Notes under the pieces: generated by a model
What the model was told of the DNA's origin: nothing
What the model saw: the letters and a program-made list of their open reading frames with translations, nothing else
The model's database searches: none
Origin: Pseudomonas sp. JQ170C
GTDB taxonomy: Bacteria; Pseudomonadota; Gammaproteobacteria; Pseudomonadales; Pseudomonadaceae
Assembly (NCBI RefSeq): GCF_035581345.1
Contig: NZ_CP141608.1
Coordinates: 1,754,001 to 1,818,000, forward strand
Direction: 5' to 3'
DNA length: 64,000 nucleotides
Position numbers and translations under genes: made by a program
Part shown: one piece after another, positions 28,651 to 36,419 of the stretch
Position numbering within the stretch: the stretch's first letter is position 1
Layout: each line of letters opens with the position of its first letter

Positions 28651-28713
28651 AGGGCCCGGTCCGGGCGGGTTGTGCAAGCCAGTCTTGCACAGCCCACCGG
28701 ACCGGGCTTTTTT
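28651..28713 (+). terminator. Rho-independent terminator after etfA
   Basis: A long imperfect hairpin: AGGGCCCGGTCCGG in the 5' arm pairs with CCGGACCGGGCTTT in the 3' arm, extended by TGTGCAAG/CTTGCACA. It ends in T6 at 28708-28713. Confidence 0.85.
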
Positions 28714-28743
28714 ATTGCGCAAGAAGGGTAAGGAGTCGGTTGC

Positions 28744-29568
28744 ATGGGATGGCTTGGCCGGATGAATACGGCGCTGTTGCTCGCTGCGGTGTTGCTGCCG
28801 TCGCAGGCAATGGCAGTGGGCAAGTGTGAGCGCCTGGTGGCCACCGGCAGTCCCGACGCACCGCCATATTTGTGGCGTGACCCCAAGGACCCCAAACACC
28901 TGATCGGCGCCAATGCCGATCTGCTCAACCAGGTTGCGACGCAGCTTGGGGTGAAAGTTGAAATTCTCTACAGCGGCACCCGCAGCGAGGCCCTTGAAGA
29001 GGTGCGCAGCGGGCGCGTGGACATGCTGATCGATGCCCCGCTGATGGCGGCAGAGCTGACGGCCGTGGACTATGTTCACCCGCCGCTGATGCACAACGAG
29101 TATCTGGTGTGGACCCGTCACGATTCGCCGCTGGTCTACGATGGCCTGGCCGATCTGCACGAGCGCCAGGGCAGCCTGTCGCAAAAGTCGCGGCTGACAC
29201 CCGAATTTGAAGCTTTCGCCAAGTCCAATTTGAAACTCTCGTCGGCACAGAACCTCACCCAGGCGTTCCAGCAGTTGCTGCTGGGCCAGGTGGAGTACGT
29301 GTTGGCCGGACGTTACTCCGGTATGGCCATGGCCCAATCGCTGGGTATGAGCAATGAGCTGGTGGCGCGCGGCTTGCCCCTGGATCGCCCGGGGTTGTAT
29401 ATAGCGCTGTCCCATAATTCGGCCTGCAATGACACCTGGATACGCGGACAACTGGCGAAAAAGCTGACAGAATTGCCGGCCTCCGGCGTGTCTCAGGCGG
29501 TGCTGCAACGCAATATCGAGCGCTGGAACGCGCAGATGCAGGCACCGCTGGATGCCCCTAAACAGTAG
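28744..29568 (+). CDS. Periplasmic substrate-binding protein, SBP_bac_3-like, orphan
   Basis: Secreted binding protein of 274 residues with a signal peptide (TALLLAAVLLPSQAMA) and the type-II fold (TGSPDAPPYLWRD, SGRVDMLIDAPLM, LLLGQVEYVLAGRYSG). A GGTAAGGAG ribosome site lies ahead of the ATG. It is the first gene of a tight set with two lipoproteins (9-bp gap) and has no ABC transporter partner. It could deliver a signal to an envelope sensor instead of an importer, but this is only inference. Two cysteines (GKCERL and SACNDTW) could form a disulfide. Confidence 0.75.
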   Translation: MGWLGRMNTALLLAAVLLPSQAMAVGKCERLVATGSPDAPPYLWRDPKDPKHLIGANADLLNQVATQLGVKVEILYSGTRSEALEEVRSGRVDMLIDAPLMAAELTAVDYVHPPLMHNEYLVWTRHDSPLVYDGLADLHERQGSLSQKSRLTPEFEAFAKSNLKLSSAQNLTQAFQQLLLGQVEYVLAGRYSGMAMAQSLGMSNELVARGLPLDRPGLYIALSHNSACNDTWIRGQLAKKLTELPASGVSQAVLQRNIERWNAQMQAPLDAPKQ

Positions 29569-29577
29569 GAAGATTGA

Positions 29578-29931
29578 GTGAGAACCCAACCACTATTCGC
29601 CGCGCTGGCGCTACTGGCCTTGGCCGGATGTGCCAACGACCCGGCACCCAATGAGCAATTTCGCTTGTCTGAGCAGGCGCTTGAGCAGGCCAAGGCCGTC
29701 GGCGCAACCGAAGACGTGGCCGAGCTGAAGCTGGCCGAAGACAAAATGGCCAGGGCTCGGGTCAACATGACCAGTGAGTCTTACCGCGATGCCCGCATGC
29801 GTGCCGAGCAAGCAGAGCTTGATGCGCGCCTGGCCGAGGCGCGGGTGTTGACCAGCAAGAGCAAAGAGCAGCTGGACCTGCTGCAGTCGCGGGTCAATCG
29901 CCTGCGTAAACAGTTGGGGGAACAGCAGTGA
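29578..29931 (+). CDS. DUF4398 lipoprotein
   Basis: Predicted lipoprotein of 117 residues from a GTG start. The lipobox LALAGC places the lipid-modified Cys near residue 18. The mature part is almost all charged, Ala/Glu/Arg-rich helix (EQALEQAKAVGATEDVAELK and on), with coiled-coil character as in DUF4398. The last four bases overlap the start of the OmpA-like gene, so the two products are probably made together and may act together in the envelope. Confidence 0.8.
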   Translation: MRTQPLFAALALLALAGCANDPAPNEQFRLSEQALEQAKAVGATEDVAELKLAEDKMARARVNMTSESYRDARMRAEQAELDARLAEARVLTSKSKEQLDLLQSRVNRLRKQLGEQQ

Positions 29932-30737
29932 GCTCGATCAAACCTATGGCGACCCTGCTGTTGGTCGGCCTCGTGGGCCTGCAGGGTTGTGCCAGCCAGC
30001 GCAGCGAATCGGCGCTCGATGATGCGACAGCCAAGTTCCAGACCGTAAAGGACGATTCCGACGTATTGCGCAGTGCGCCTCGGGATGTGATCCGCGCCGG
30101 TGAATCCCTGGCCCGTGCTGACCGTCTGTCAACCTATCTGGGCACCGGTGCCGATGTTCGCCACTACGCCTACCTGAGCGAGCGTTACAGCGACATCGCT
30201 CGCGAGCACACCAACCTTGTGCTGAATCAGGAGCGCCTGGCCAAGCTGGAACTTGAGCGCCAGCGGCTGCAACTGGCGCTGCGCGAAGCCAAGCTTGCCA
30301 GCGTTCAGCAGCAGGGCAAGTGGGTGGAGGCGCAGATTGTCAGCCTGGCCACCAGCGAGGGTGACCGCGGTCTGGTGATGACCCTGGGGGATGTGTTGTT
30401 CGATACCGGTCGTGCAGAGTTGAAGAACTCAGCCAGCCGTACCGTACTCAAGCTGGTGCAGTTCCTGCAGCTCAACCCCAAGCGTATCGTGCGTATCGAA
30501 GGCTACACCGACAGCACCGGCGCACCGGAAGACAACCTCAAATTGTCCCGTGATCGAGCCCAGGCCGTAGCGGATATGCTGGTCGACCTGGGTGTCGACG
30601 AGAAGCGCATCCAGGTTGAAGGTTATGGCGACCAGTACCCCGTCGAAGCCAATGCCTCCGAGCGGGGCAGGGCGCAGAATCGCCGGGTCGAGATTGTGTT
30701 CTCCGACGACAAGGGCAAGCTCGGCGCTGCACGCTGA
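29928..30737 (+). CDS. OmpA-family lipoprotein with DUF4398-like N-terminus
   Basis: Lipoprotein of 269 residues. The lipobox VGLQGC is near residue 21, a helical DUF4398-like part covers about 30-130, and a C-terminal OmpA peptidoglycan-binding domain is evident (GDVLFDTGRAELKNSA, EGYTDSTGAPEDNLKLSRDRA, GDQYPVEANASERGRAQNRR). The Asp and Arg that hold diaminopimelate in this domain family are present in the usual places. It probably ties the outer membrane to the cell wall. The gene is followed by a strong terminator. Confidence 0.88.
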   Translation: MSSIKPMATLLLVGLVGLQGCASQRSESALDDATAKFQTVKDDSDVLRSAPRDVIRAGESLARADRLSTYLGTGADVRHYAYLSERYSDIAREHTNLVLNQERLAKLELERQRLQLALREAKLASVQQQGKWVEAQIVSLATSEGDRGLVMTLGDVLFDTGRAELKNSASRTVLKLVQFLQLNPKRIVRIEGYTDSTGAPEDNLKLSRDRAQAVADMLVDLGVDEKRIQVEGYGDQYPVEANASERGRAQNRRVEIVFSDDKGKLGAAR

Positions 30738-30748
30738 GGCGGCACTAT

Positions 30749-30783
30749 AAAAAACCCGACGAGTGACCTCGTCGGGTTTTTTT
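30749..30783. terminator. Terminator after the OmpA-like gene
   Basis: The 13-bp stem AAAACCCGACGAG with CTCGTCGGGTTTT around the loop TGAC ends in a T7 run at 30777-30783. Confidence 0.92.
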
Positions 30784-30820
30784 GTGGCCTGTGAAAGGGT
30801 CGACAGCAGGCGCTGTCACA

Positions 30821-30884
30821 CAACTGTATTGTCTACTATTCTGCAATCTGTCCCAGTACACTTTGCAACTGTTCCGGTATTCTG
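30821..30884 (+). promoter_or_regulatory. Direct repeats upstream of the MocR-type gene
   Basis: CAACTGT followed by TATTCTG occurs twice (30821-30827 with 30837-30843, and 30866-30872 with 30878-30884), offset by about 45 bp with slightly different inner spacing. MocR regulators typically bind paired direct repeats, so this may be an autoregulatory site. A small palindrome CTCGA-AAA-TCGAG follows at 30886-30898. Confidence 0.4.
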
Positions 30885-30941
30885 GCTCGAAAATCGAGTC
30901 GTACAACAATAACTACATTGCCTGCGTGTCGAGTACCCATC

Positions 30942-32387
30942 ATGACGAACCTGCTGCTCTATCAACGCATCGCCCAGCAACTGGCCGAAGATATCCGGCG
31001 CGGTGTGTATCAGCCGGGTGAGCGCGTGCCGTCGGTGCGCAAAATGAGTTCGCAGCTCAATGTCAGTCATGCCACGGTGCTGCAGGCCTACGCCAATCTC
31101 GAAGACCAGGGGCTTATCCGCGCCCGGCCGCAGTCTGGCTACTACGTGCACCAGACGCCCGCGCTGACCGCGCAAACCCCGGACATCGCCAGGGTAGAGC
31201 GACCAGGCCTGGTGACCCGCAGTAGTATCATCCAACAAGTATTGACCGAGGCCCGGCGCGACGGCGTGTTCCCGTTCGGCGCAGCGGTGCCGCATGTGGA
31301 CTACCTGCCGGTGCGTGCGCTGCACCAGCAATTGGCCAAAGTCACACGCTTTCATAGCCCTCGGGCCTTCAGCTACATGTTCAGCCCGGGGTTCGAGCCC
31401 TTGCGCCGACAGATTGCCATTCGTATGCGCGATGCCGGAGTGGTGGTTGATCCCAGTGAGGTGGTCGTCACCCACGGTTGCGTCGATGCCCTGCAAATGT
31501 CGTTGAGGGTGTTGACCAAGCCTGGCGATCTGATTGCCGCGGAATCACCTACTTATTATGGCCTGCTGCAGTTGGCAGACCTGCTGGGGCTCAAGGTCAT
31601 TGAAATTCCCAGCGATCCGTCGACCGGTATCAGCCTCGAGGCGCTGCAACTGGCAGCCAACCAGTGGTCGATCAAGGCCTTGGTGTTGACCGCGCGCCTG
31701 AGTAATCCGCTCGGTGGCACCATTCCCGAAGATCGCCAGAAGCAGCTGTTGCGCCTGGCCTCGGATTTCGACATTCAGATCGTCGAAGACGACATCTATG
31801 GCGAATTGATGTTCGAGCAGGGCAAGACCAAGGCGCTCAAGGCCTTCGATCGTCTGGGGCGAGTGATCTACTGTTCGAGCTTTTCCAAGACCTTGTCGCC
31901 GGGTGTGCGTATCGGCTGGATGATCGCGGGCAAATACCAGGCGGAAATCCAGCGCTTGCAGACCTTCACTACCCACTCCGCCTGCAGTGTGACCCAGATG
32001 GGAGTGGCCGCTTATCTTGAAAATGGCGGTTATGACCGGCACCTGCGCTACATCCGCCAGGAGTACCGGAAAAACCTCAGCGCCTATCAGTTGGCGGTGC
32101 AGCAGCACTTCCCCGAGGGCACCCAAATGACCCGGCCGACCGGCGGGTTCATTCTCTGGGTGAGCTTGCCTGGGCGGGTCAACACTCAGGAGCTACATGT
32201 GCGTGCACTGCAGCAGGGGATCAGCATTGCGCCGGGGCTGATCTTCAGCAATACAGAACAGTTCAACCACTGTATTCGCTTGAACTGTGGTATTCCGTGG
32301 AACCGCGAGGCGGAGCGTGCCTTGATGACCTTGGGGATGTTGGCCAGTCAGTTGTGCCAGGAGACCGGTTCCGCCGGTTTCTTCTGA
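30942..32387 (+). CDS. MocR-type regulator (GntR DNA-binding plus aminotransferase fold)
   Basis: Regulator of 481 residues. Residues 1-72 form a GntR winged helix (GERVPSVRKMSSQLNVSHAT, then NLEDQGLIRARPQSGYYV). The remainder is a fold-type-I aminotransferase domain. The PLP lysine is Lys316 in SSFSKTLSPGVRIGW, and the Asp of VEDDIYGEL and the Asn of LSNPLGG are also present, so PLP binding is expected. An earlier in-frame start at 30918 lacks support. No divergent target gene is next to it, as is usual for this class. The regulated pathway is unknown. Confidence 0.85.
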   Translation: MTNLLLYQRIAQQLAEDIRRGVYQPGERVPSVRKMSSQLNVSHATVLQAYANLEDQGLIRARPQSGYYVHQTPALTAQTPDIARVERPGLVTRSSIIQQVLTEARRDGVFPFGAAVPHVDYLPVRALHQQLAKVTRFHSPRAFSYMFSPGFEPLRRQIAIRMRDAGVVVDPSEVVVTHGCVDALQMSLRVLTKPGDLIAAESPTYYGLLQLADLLGLKVIEIPSDPSTGISLEALQLAANQWSIKALVLTARLSNPLGGTIPEDRQKQLLRLASDFDIQIVEDDIYGELMFEQGKTKALKAFDRLGRVIYCSSFSKTLSPGVRIGWMIAGKYQAEIQRLQTFTTHSACSVTQMGVAAYLENGGYDRHLRYIRQEYRKNLSAYQLAVQQHFPEGTQMTRPTGGFILWVSLPGRVNTQELHVRALQQGISIAPGLIFSNTEQFNHCIRLNCGIPWNREAERALMTLGMLASQLCQETGSAGFF

Positions 32388-32447
32388 CTTGCCAGTTTTC
32401 TCGGGAACGCGGAGCATAGACACTTTAGAGAATGTTCGTCGGTGTCT

Positions 32448-32882
32448 ATGAAAGCGTTGCGTGGTGTCGGCCTGATCCTGTGTTTGCTGGGTGTTTGGGT
32501 TGGCAGCGGCTCGGTAATGGTTCAGGCGGCGCCCGAGGCGGGGGCGTCGGCGACGGAAAAAGTCCATTCGGCCGAAAAAGCCAAGCCGCCAGTGCGGCAC
32601 AAGGCGACAAAGCCCGCCAAGCCGGCACCCGAGCCCCTGCCCAGCGCCAGGGTTGATCTCAGTCTGCCTGCCGAGATGGTCAAGGACCTCAAGCCTGCAT
32701 CCCAGGACCCGGTGTCGACGCCAAAACCGTTACTGCCTTATCTGTTTGGTGAAAAACCACCCTCCGACAGCCCGTTTCAGCTCAACGGCCGGTTGTTGAG
32801 CAACGAAATGCAGCTGCAACTGCGCAACGATGCCCGTCAGGAAATCGAAGGCGCCGCCATCGAGTTCGAGTTCAAGCAATAA
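32448..32882 (+). CDS. Hypothetical secreted Pro/Ala/Lys-rich protein
   Basis: Protein of 144 residues from the ATG at 32448 (a GTG at 32442 is also possible). It has a signal peptide (LILCLLGVWVGSGSVMVQAA), a low-complexity linker rich in Lys, Ala and Pro (about 35-65), and a C-terminal part with PYLFGEKPPSDSPFQLNGRL. I recognise no domain. Close relatives appear to occur only in Pseudomonas, sometimes misnamed as translation initiation factor 2. It is probably periplasmic. Confidence 0.65.
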   Translation: MKALRGVGLILCLLGVWVGSGSVMVQAAPEAGASATEKVHSAEKAKPPVRHKATKPAKPAPEPLPSARVDLSLPAEMVKDLKPASQDPVSTPKPLLPYLFGEKPPSDSPFQLNGRLLSNEMQLQLRNDARQEIEGAAIEFEFKQ

Positions 32883-33007
32883 CTGCGATGACCCATCAGT
32901 CACCGGATGTCCGGTGATTTTTCGTTTTTTGAAGAATTTCAAACGCCTGTTTAAGCGCGTACTATCCAGGTTCAATCATCATTTGTTACACCGAGGATTC
33001 TGTTGTC

Positions 33008-33262
33008 ATGAACTGCCGTGAAGGTTGTGGCGCCTGTTGCATAGCGCCCTCCATCAGTTCCGCGATCCCCGGCATGCCCAAGGGCAAGCCGGCGGGTGAG
33101 CGTTGCCTGCACCTGTCGGTCGCTAATCTGTGTGGATTGTTCGGCAAGCCCGAGCGGCCAGCGGTATGTGGCGGCTTCAAGGCCGATGTGGAGGTGTGCG
33201 GCAGCGATCGCGACGAGGCGATCAGAATCCTTGGCTGGCTGGAGCAAATGACGGCAGCCTGA
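33008..33262 (+). CDS. YkgJ-family cysteine cluster protein
   Basis: Small protein of 84 residues with the family pattern of spaced cysteines: CREGCGACC near the N-terminus, then GERCLHL, LCGLF, AVCGGF and VCGS. Such proteins are thought to bind zinc or an iron-sulfur cluster; the biochemical role is not known. The gene stands 32 bp ahead of the START-domain gene and may be co-transcribed with it. Confidence 0.85.
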   Translation: MNCREGCGACCIAPSISSAIPGMPKGKPAGERCLHLSVANLCGLFGKPERPAVCGGFKADVEVCGSDRDEAIRILGWLEQMTAA

Positions 33263-33294
33263 AACGCGGATCTTCGACAATAAGGAACAATAGA

Positions 33295-33900
33295 ATGGGA
33301 TCGTTTAAGCAAGTGGCAGTGGTCATCGGGTTGAGCGCAATGCTGGCACCGCTGGCGCATGCCGATGACTGGAAAGTGGCCAAGGATGAAGACGGCATCA
33401 AGATTTCGCTGAGCGAAGTGGCCGGTTCCGAGTACAAGGCCTACCGTGGCGTCACCGTGATCAAGGCGCCGCTGGCCAAGGTCAAGGCGTTGCAGGAAGA
33501 CGTGGTCGGCGCTTGCGCGTGGATTCATGAATGCAAATCGCAAAAATTGCTCAAGCACGAAGGCGACCAGACCTGGACCTACACCCAGTTCAATACCCCG
33601 TGGCCGGTAACGGCGCGTGATTCGATCCTGCATGTCACCACGACCCAGGATGCCGATGGAAGCCTGACCCGCAAGCTTGAGGGGGTGCCCAAGTACCAGC
33701 CCGAGGAGAAGGGTTTTGTGCGTGTGTCCCAGGTTGAGGGTTTCTGGAAGCTGGTGCCCAAGGGCGATACCACTGAAGTGACCTACCAGGTGCACACCGA
33801 GCCTGGCGGCAGCGTGCCGTCTTGGTTGGCCAACAAGTTTGTGGTGGATGCGCCGTTCAATACGTTGAAGGCGTTGAAGGCGAAGGCTGAGAAACAGTAA
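33295..33900 (+). CDS. Secreted START/SRPBCC-fold lipid-binding-like protein
   Basis: Protein of 201 residues with a signal peptide (VAVVIGLSAMLAPLAHA) and a START-type fold (VAKDEDGIKISLSEV, YRGVTVIKAPLAKVKALQ, NTPWPVTARDSILHVTT, EGFWKLVPKGDTTEVTYQ). A ribosome site AAGGAAC precedes the ATG at 33295. Bacterial START proteins bind hydrophobic ligands in the periplasm; this ligand is unknown. The gene ends ahead of a REP remnant and a bidirectional terminator shared with gltA. Confidence 0.8.
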   Translation: MGSFKQVAVVIGLSAMLAPLAHADDWKVAKDEDGIKISLSEVAGSEYKAYRGVTVIKAPLAKVKALQEDVVGACAWIHECKSQKLLKHEGDQTWTYTQFNTPWPVTARDSILHVTTTQDADGSLTRKLEGVPKYQPEEKGFVRVSQVEGFWKLVPKGDTTEVTYQVHTEPGGSVPSWLANKFVVDAPFNTLKALKAKAEKQ

Positions 33901-33978
33901 GCGTACAGTTTCTGAAAGTTGGGCCGCAGGCTCAACTGTGATTGCGGGTCAGGCGAGGTTCTGGCTTGCCCCGCGAAT

Positions 33979-34010
33979 AAAAAAGGCTGCCCTGGGGCAG
34001 CCTTTTTTTT
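33979..34010. terminator. Bidirectional terminator between START gene and gltA
   Basis: The stem GGCTGCCC/GGGCAGCC (33985-33992 with 33995-34002) is flanked by A6 and T8. A degenerate REP half (GGCTTGCCCCGCGAA) sits just before it at 33963-33977. Confidence 0.9.
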
Positions 34011-34027
34011 GCGTTCGGCCCAAAGGC

Positions 34028-35317
34028 TTACTTGCGGTCTTCCAGCTTGGTGATGTCGCGCGACTCGTAGCCGGTGTACAGCTGGCGAGGGCGGCCGATC
34101 TTGTAAGGGCTGGAGAGCATTTCTTTCCAGTGCGAGATCCAGCCGACGGTCCGCGCCAGGGCGAAGATCACGGTGAACATGCTGGTCGGAATGCCGATCG
34201 CCTTGAGGATGATCCCCGAGTAGAAGTCGACGTTCGGGTACAGCGAGCGCTCGATGAAGTACGGATCGGTGAGAGCGATCTCTTCCAGGCGCATGGCCAG
34301 TTCCAGCTGCGGATCGTTCTTGATGCCCAGCTCGCGCAGGACTTCGTCGCAGGTCTGCTTCATCACGGTGGCGCGTGGGTCGCGGTTCTTGTAGACGCGG
34401 TGACCGAAGCCCATGAGCTTGAACGGATCGTTCTTGTCCTTGGCCTTGGCGATGAACTTGTCGATGTTGGAGACATCGCCGATTTCATCGAGCATGGTCA
34501 GTACGGCTTCGTTGGCACCGCCGTGAGCCGGGCCCCAGAGTGCGGCGATACCGGCAGCGATACAGGCGAACGGGTTGGCGCCCGAAGAACCGGCCAGGCG
34601 GACGGTCGAAGTCGAGGCGTTCTGTTCGTGGTCGGCGTGGAGGATGAAGATCCGGTCCATTGCCTTGGCCAGTACCGGGCTGATCGGTTTGATCTCGCAC
34701 GGGGTGTTGAACATCATGTGCAGGAAGTTTTCCGCGTACGACAGATCGTTGCGCGGGTACATCATGGGCTGTCCCATGGAGTACTTGTACACCATCGCTG
34801 CCAGGGTCGGCATCTTGGCGACCAGGCGAACGGCGGAGATTTCGCGGTGCTGCGGGTTATTGATGTCCAGCGAGTCATGGTAGAACGCCGACAGGGCGCC
34901 AACCACGCCGCACATGACGGCCATCGGGTGGGCGTCGCGGCGGAAGCCGTTGAAGAAGGACTTCAACTGCTCGTGCACCATGGTGTGGTTCTTGACGGTG
35001 CTGACGAACTGGGCCTTCTGCTCGGCATTTGGCAGCTCGCCGTTGAGCAGCAGGTAGCAGGTCTCGAGATAATCGGATTTCTCGGCGAGCTGTTCGATCG
35101 GATAGCCGCGATGCAGCAGGATACCCTTGTCGCCGTCGATGTAAGTGATCTTCGACTCGCAGGATGCGGTCGCCATGAAACCAGGGTCGAAAGTGAAGTG
35201 ACCCGTGGCCCCCAACCCTCTAACGTCGATAACATCGGGACCAACGGTGCCGGTTAAAATGGGCAGCTCGACGGGGGCTGCGCCCTCGATGACCAACTGC
35301 GCTTTTTTGTCAGCCAT
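34028..35317 (-). CDS. gltA: Citrate synthase (type II)
   Basis: First enzyme of the citric acid cycle, 429 residues: oxaloacetate plus acetyl-CoA to citrate. Catalytic motifs include [31 protein letters not shown], the substrate histidine in [11 protein letters not shown] and GFGHRVYKN. The length and the N-terminal beta-domain fit the hexameric, NADH-inhibited Gram-negative type. It is divergent from sdhCDAB, with clear promoters for both in the 350-bp gap. Confidence 0.98.
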   Translation of the reverse strand: MADKKAQLVIEGAAPVELPILTGTVGPDVIDVRGLGATGHFTFDPGFMATASCESKITYIDGDKGILLHRGYPIEQLAEKSDYLETCYLLLNGELPNAEQKAQFVSTVKNHTMVHEQLKSFFNGFRRDAHPMAVMCGVVGALSAFYHDSLDINNPQHREISAVRLVAKMPTLAAMVYKYSMGQPMMYPRNDLSYAENFLHMMFNTPCEIKPISPVLAKAMDRIFILHADHEQNASTSTVRLAGSSGANPFACIAAGIAALWGPAHGGANEAVLTMLDEIGDVSNIDKFIAKAKDKNDPFKLMGFGHRVYKNRDPRATVMKQTCDEVLRELGIKNDPQLELAMRLEEIALTDPYFIERSLYPNVDFYSGIILKAIGIPTSMFTVIFALARTVGWISHWKEMLSSPYKIGRPRQLYTGYESRDITKLEDRK

Positions 35318-35375
35318 GTGGCCTCCTATTAATGCTTGAAATCATCAGACAGACCCCCCACGCAGGGCCCGCACC

Positions 35376-35403
35376 ACTATAGTGAGATAAATTTGAATGT
35401 CAA
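35376..35403 (-). promoter_or_regulatory. gltA promoter
   Basis: On the minus strand, a perfect TTGACA (35398-35403) and TATAGT (35376-35381) are 16 bp apart. The leader is about 50 bases, and the start codon has a GGAGGC ribosome site. Confidence 0.75.
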
Positions 35404-35517
35404 TTTGCCTAAAGCACGGTTGTAAAGGGCTCTGGGCGCTGTTTTTCCTCGAAATTACCGCCCGTTTACGCCTTTTGTCCGTTAAAGGCAATGCGCTATT
35501 TGGGCTAGGTCTTCGCG

Positions 35518-35546
35518 TTGTCATTAGTAGCCTAACTGTCTATAAT
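35518..35546 (+). promoter_or_regulatory. sdhC promoter
   Basis: TTGTCA (35518-35523) and TATAAT (35541-35546) are spaced 17 bp on the plus strand, close to consensus. The leader to the sdhC GTG is about 115 bases. The gap between this and the gltA promoter holds no other feature I recognise. Confidence 0.8.
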
Positions 35547-35667
35547 CGGCCCCCGACCGCCAGGGGCTTGCAAGCCCGTGTTGCTGGGGTCGTCACTCCC
35601 TGGGTGGTGGGTACCTGACCAGTACACTTACCAACAACTTTGCCCTGCTTGCTAGGGGCTCTTCAGT

Positions 35668-36054
35668 GTGAAAAAAGCCGTGAAAAGCCAACGACCTGTA
35701 AACCTAGACCTAAGGACCATCAAACTCCCCATTACCGGCGTTACGTCATTCCTTCATCGTGTTTCCGGCATCATCCTCTTCCTGGGCCTTGGCATCATGC
35801 TTTATGCATTGGGCAAATCCCTGGGTTCGGAGGAAGGTTTCGCCGAGGTGAAGGCATGCTTGACCAGTCCGCTGGCCAAGTTCGTGGCATGGGGCCTCCT
35901 GTCCGCCTTGCTGTATCACTTGGTAGCCGGTGTGCGCCACTTGATCATGGACATGGGCATCGGTGAAACGCTGGAAGGCGGAAGACTGGGCTCGAAAATT
36001 ATCATCGCCGTCTCTGTGGTGGTGATCGTGCTGGCAGGAGTTTGGATATGGTAA
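35668..36054 (+). CDS. sdhC: Succinate dehydrogenase cytochrome b556 subunit
   Basis: Membrane anchor of 128 residues with three helices. The signature SFLHRVSGIILFL and the haem-ligand region LYHLVAGVRHLIMD are present. It starts with GTG and a weak ribosome site. The final codons overlap sdhD by seven bases. First gene of the sdhCDAB-suc operon set. Confidence 0.96.
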   Translation: MKKAVKSQRPVNLDLRTIKLPITGVTSFLHRVSGIILFLGLGIMLYALGKSLGSEEGFAEVKACLTSPLAKFVAWGLLSALLYHLVAGVRHLIMDMGIGETLEGGRLGSKIIIAVSVVVIVLAGVWIW

Positions 36055-36416
36055 CCAACGTCACGAACCTCTCGCGTTCGGGCCTCTATGACTGGATGGC
36101 GCAGCGCGTTTCTGCGGTCGTTCTCGCGGCTTATTTCATTTTCCTGATCGGATACCTGGTCGCGCACCCGGGCATCGAGTTTGCCCAGTGGCACGCTCTG
36201 TTCTCCAGCAATGCGATGCGTATCTTCAGTCTGCTGGCCCTGGTTGCCCTGGGCGCTCACGCCTGGGTCGGCATGTGGACCATTGCCACCGACTACCTGA
36301 CGCCGATGGCGCTGGGCAAGTCGGCGACTGCCGTACGTTTCCTGTTCCAGGCGGTATGTGGTGTCGCGATGTTCGCGTACTTCGTCTGGGGTGTGCAGAT
36401 TCTCTGGGGTATCTGA
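36048..36416 (+). CDS. sdhD: Succinate dehydrogenase membrane anchor subunit
   Basis: Second membrane anchor, 122 residues with three helices. It contains the conserved YDWMAQRVSAVVLAAY and HAWVGMWTIATDYL, where quinone and haem are bound. The ATG at 36048 lies inside the sdhC end, and sdhA starts three bases after its stop. Confidence 0.96.
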   Translation: MVTNVTNLSRSGLYDWMAQRVSAVVLAAYFIFLIGYLVAHPGIEFAQWHALFSSNAMRIFSLLALVALGAHAWVGMWTIATDYLTPMALGKSATAVRFLFQAVCGVAMFAYFVWGVQILWGI

Positions 36417-36419
36417 TTC

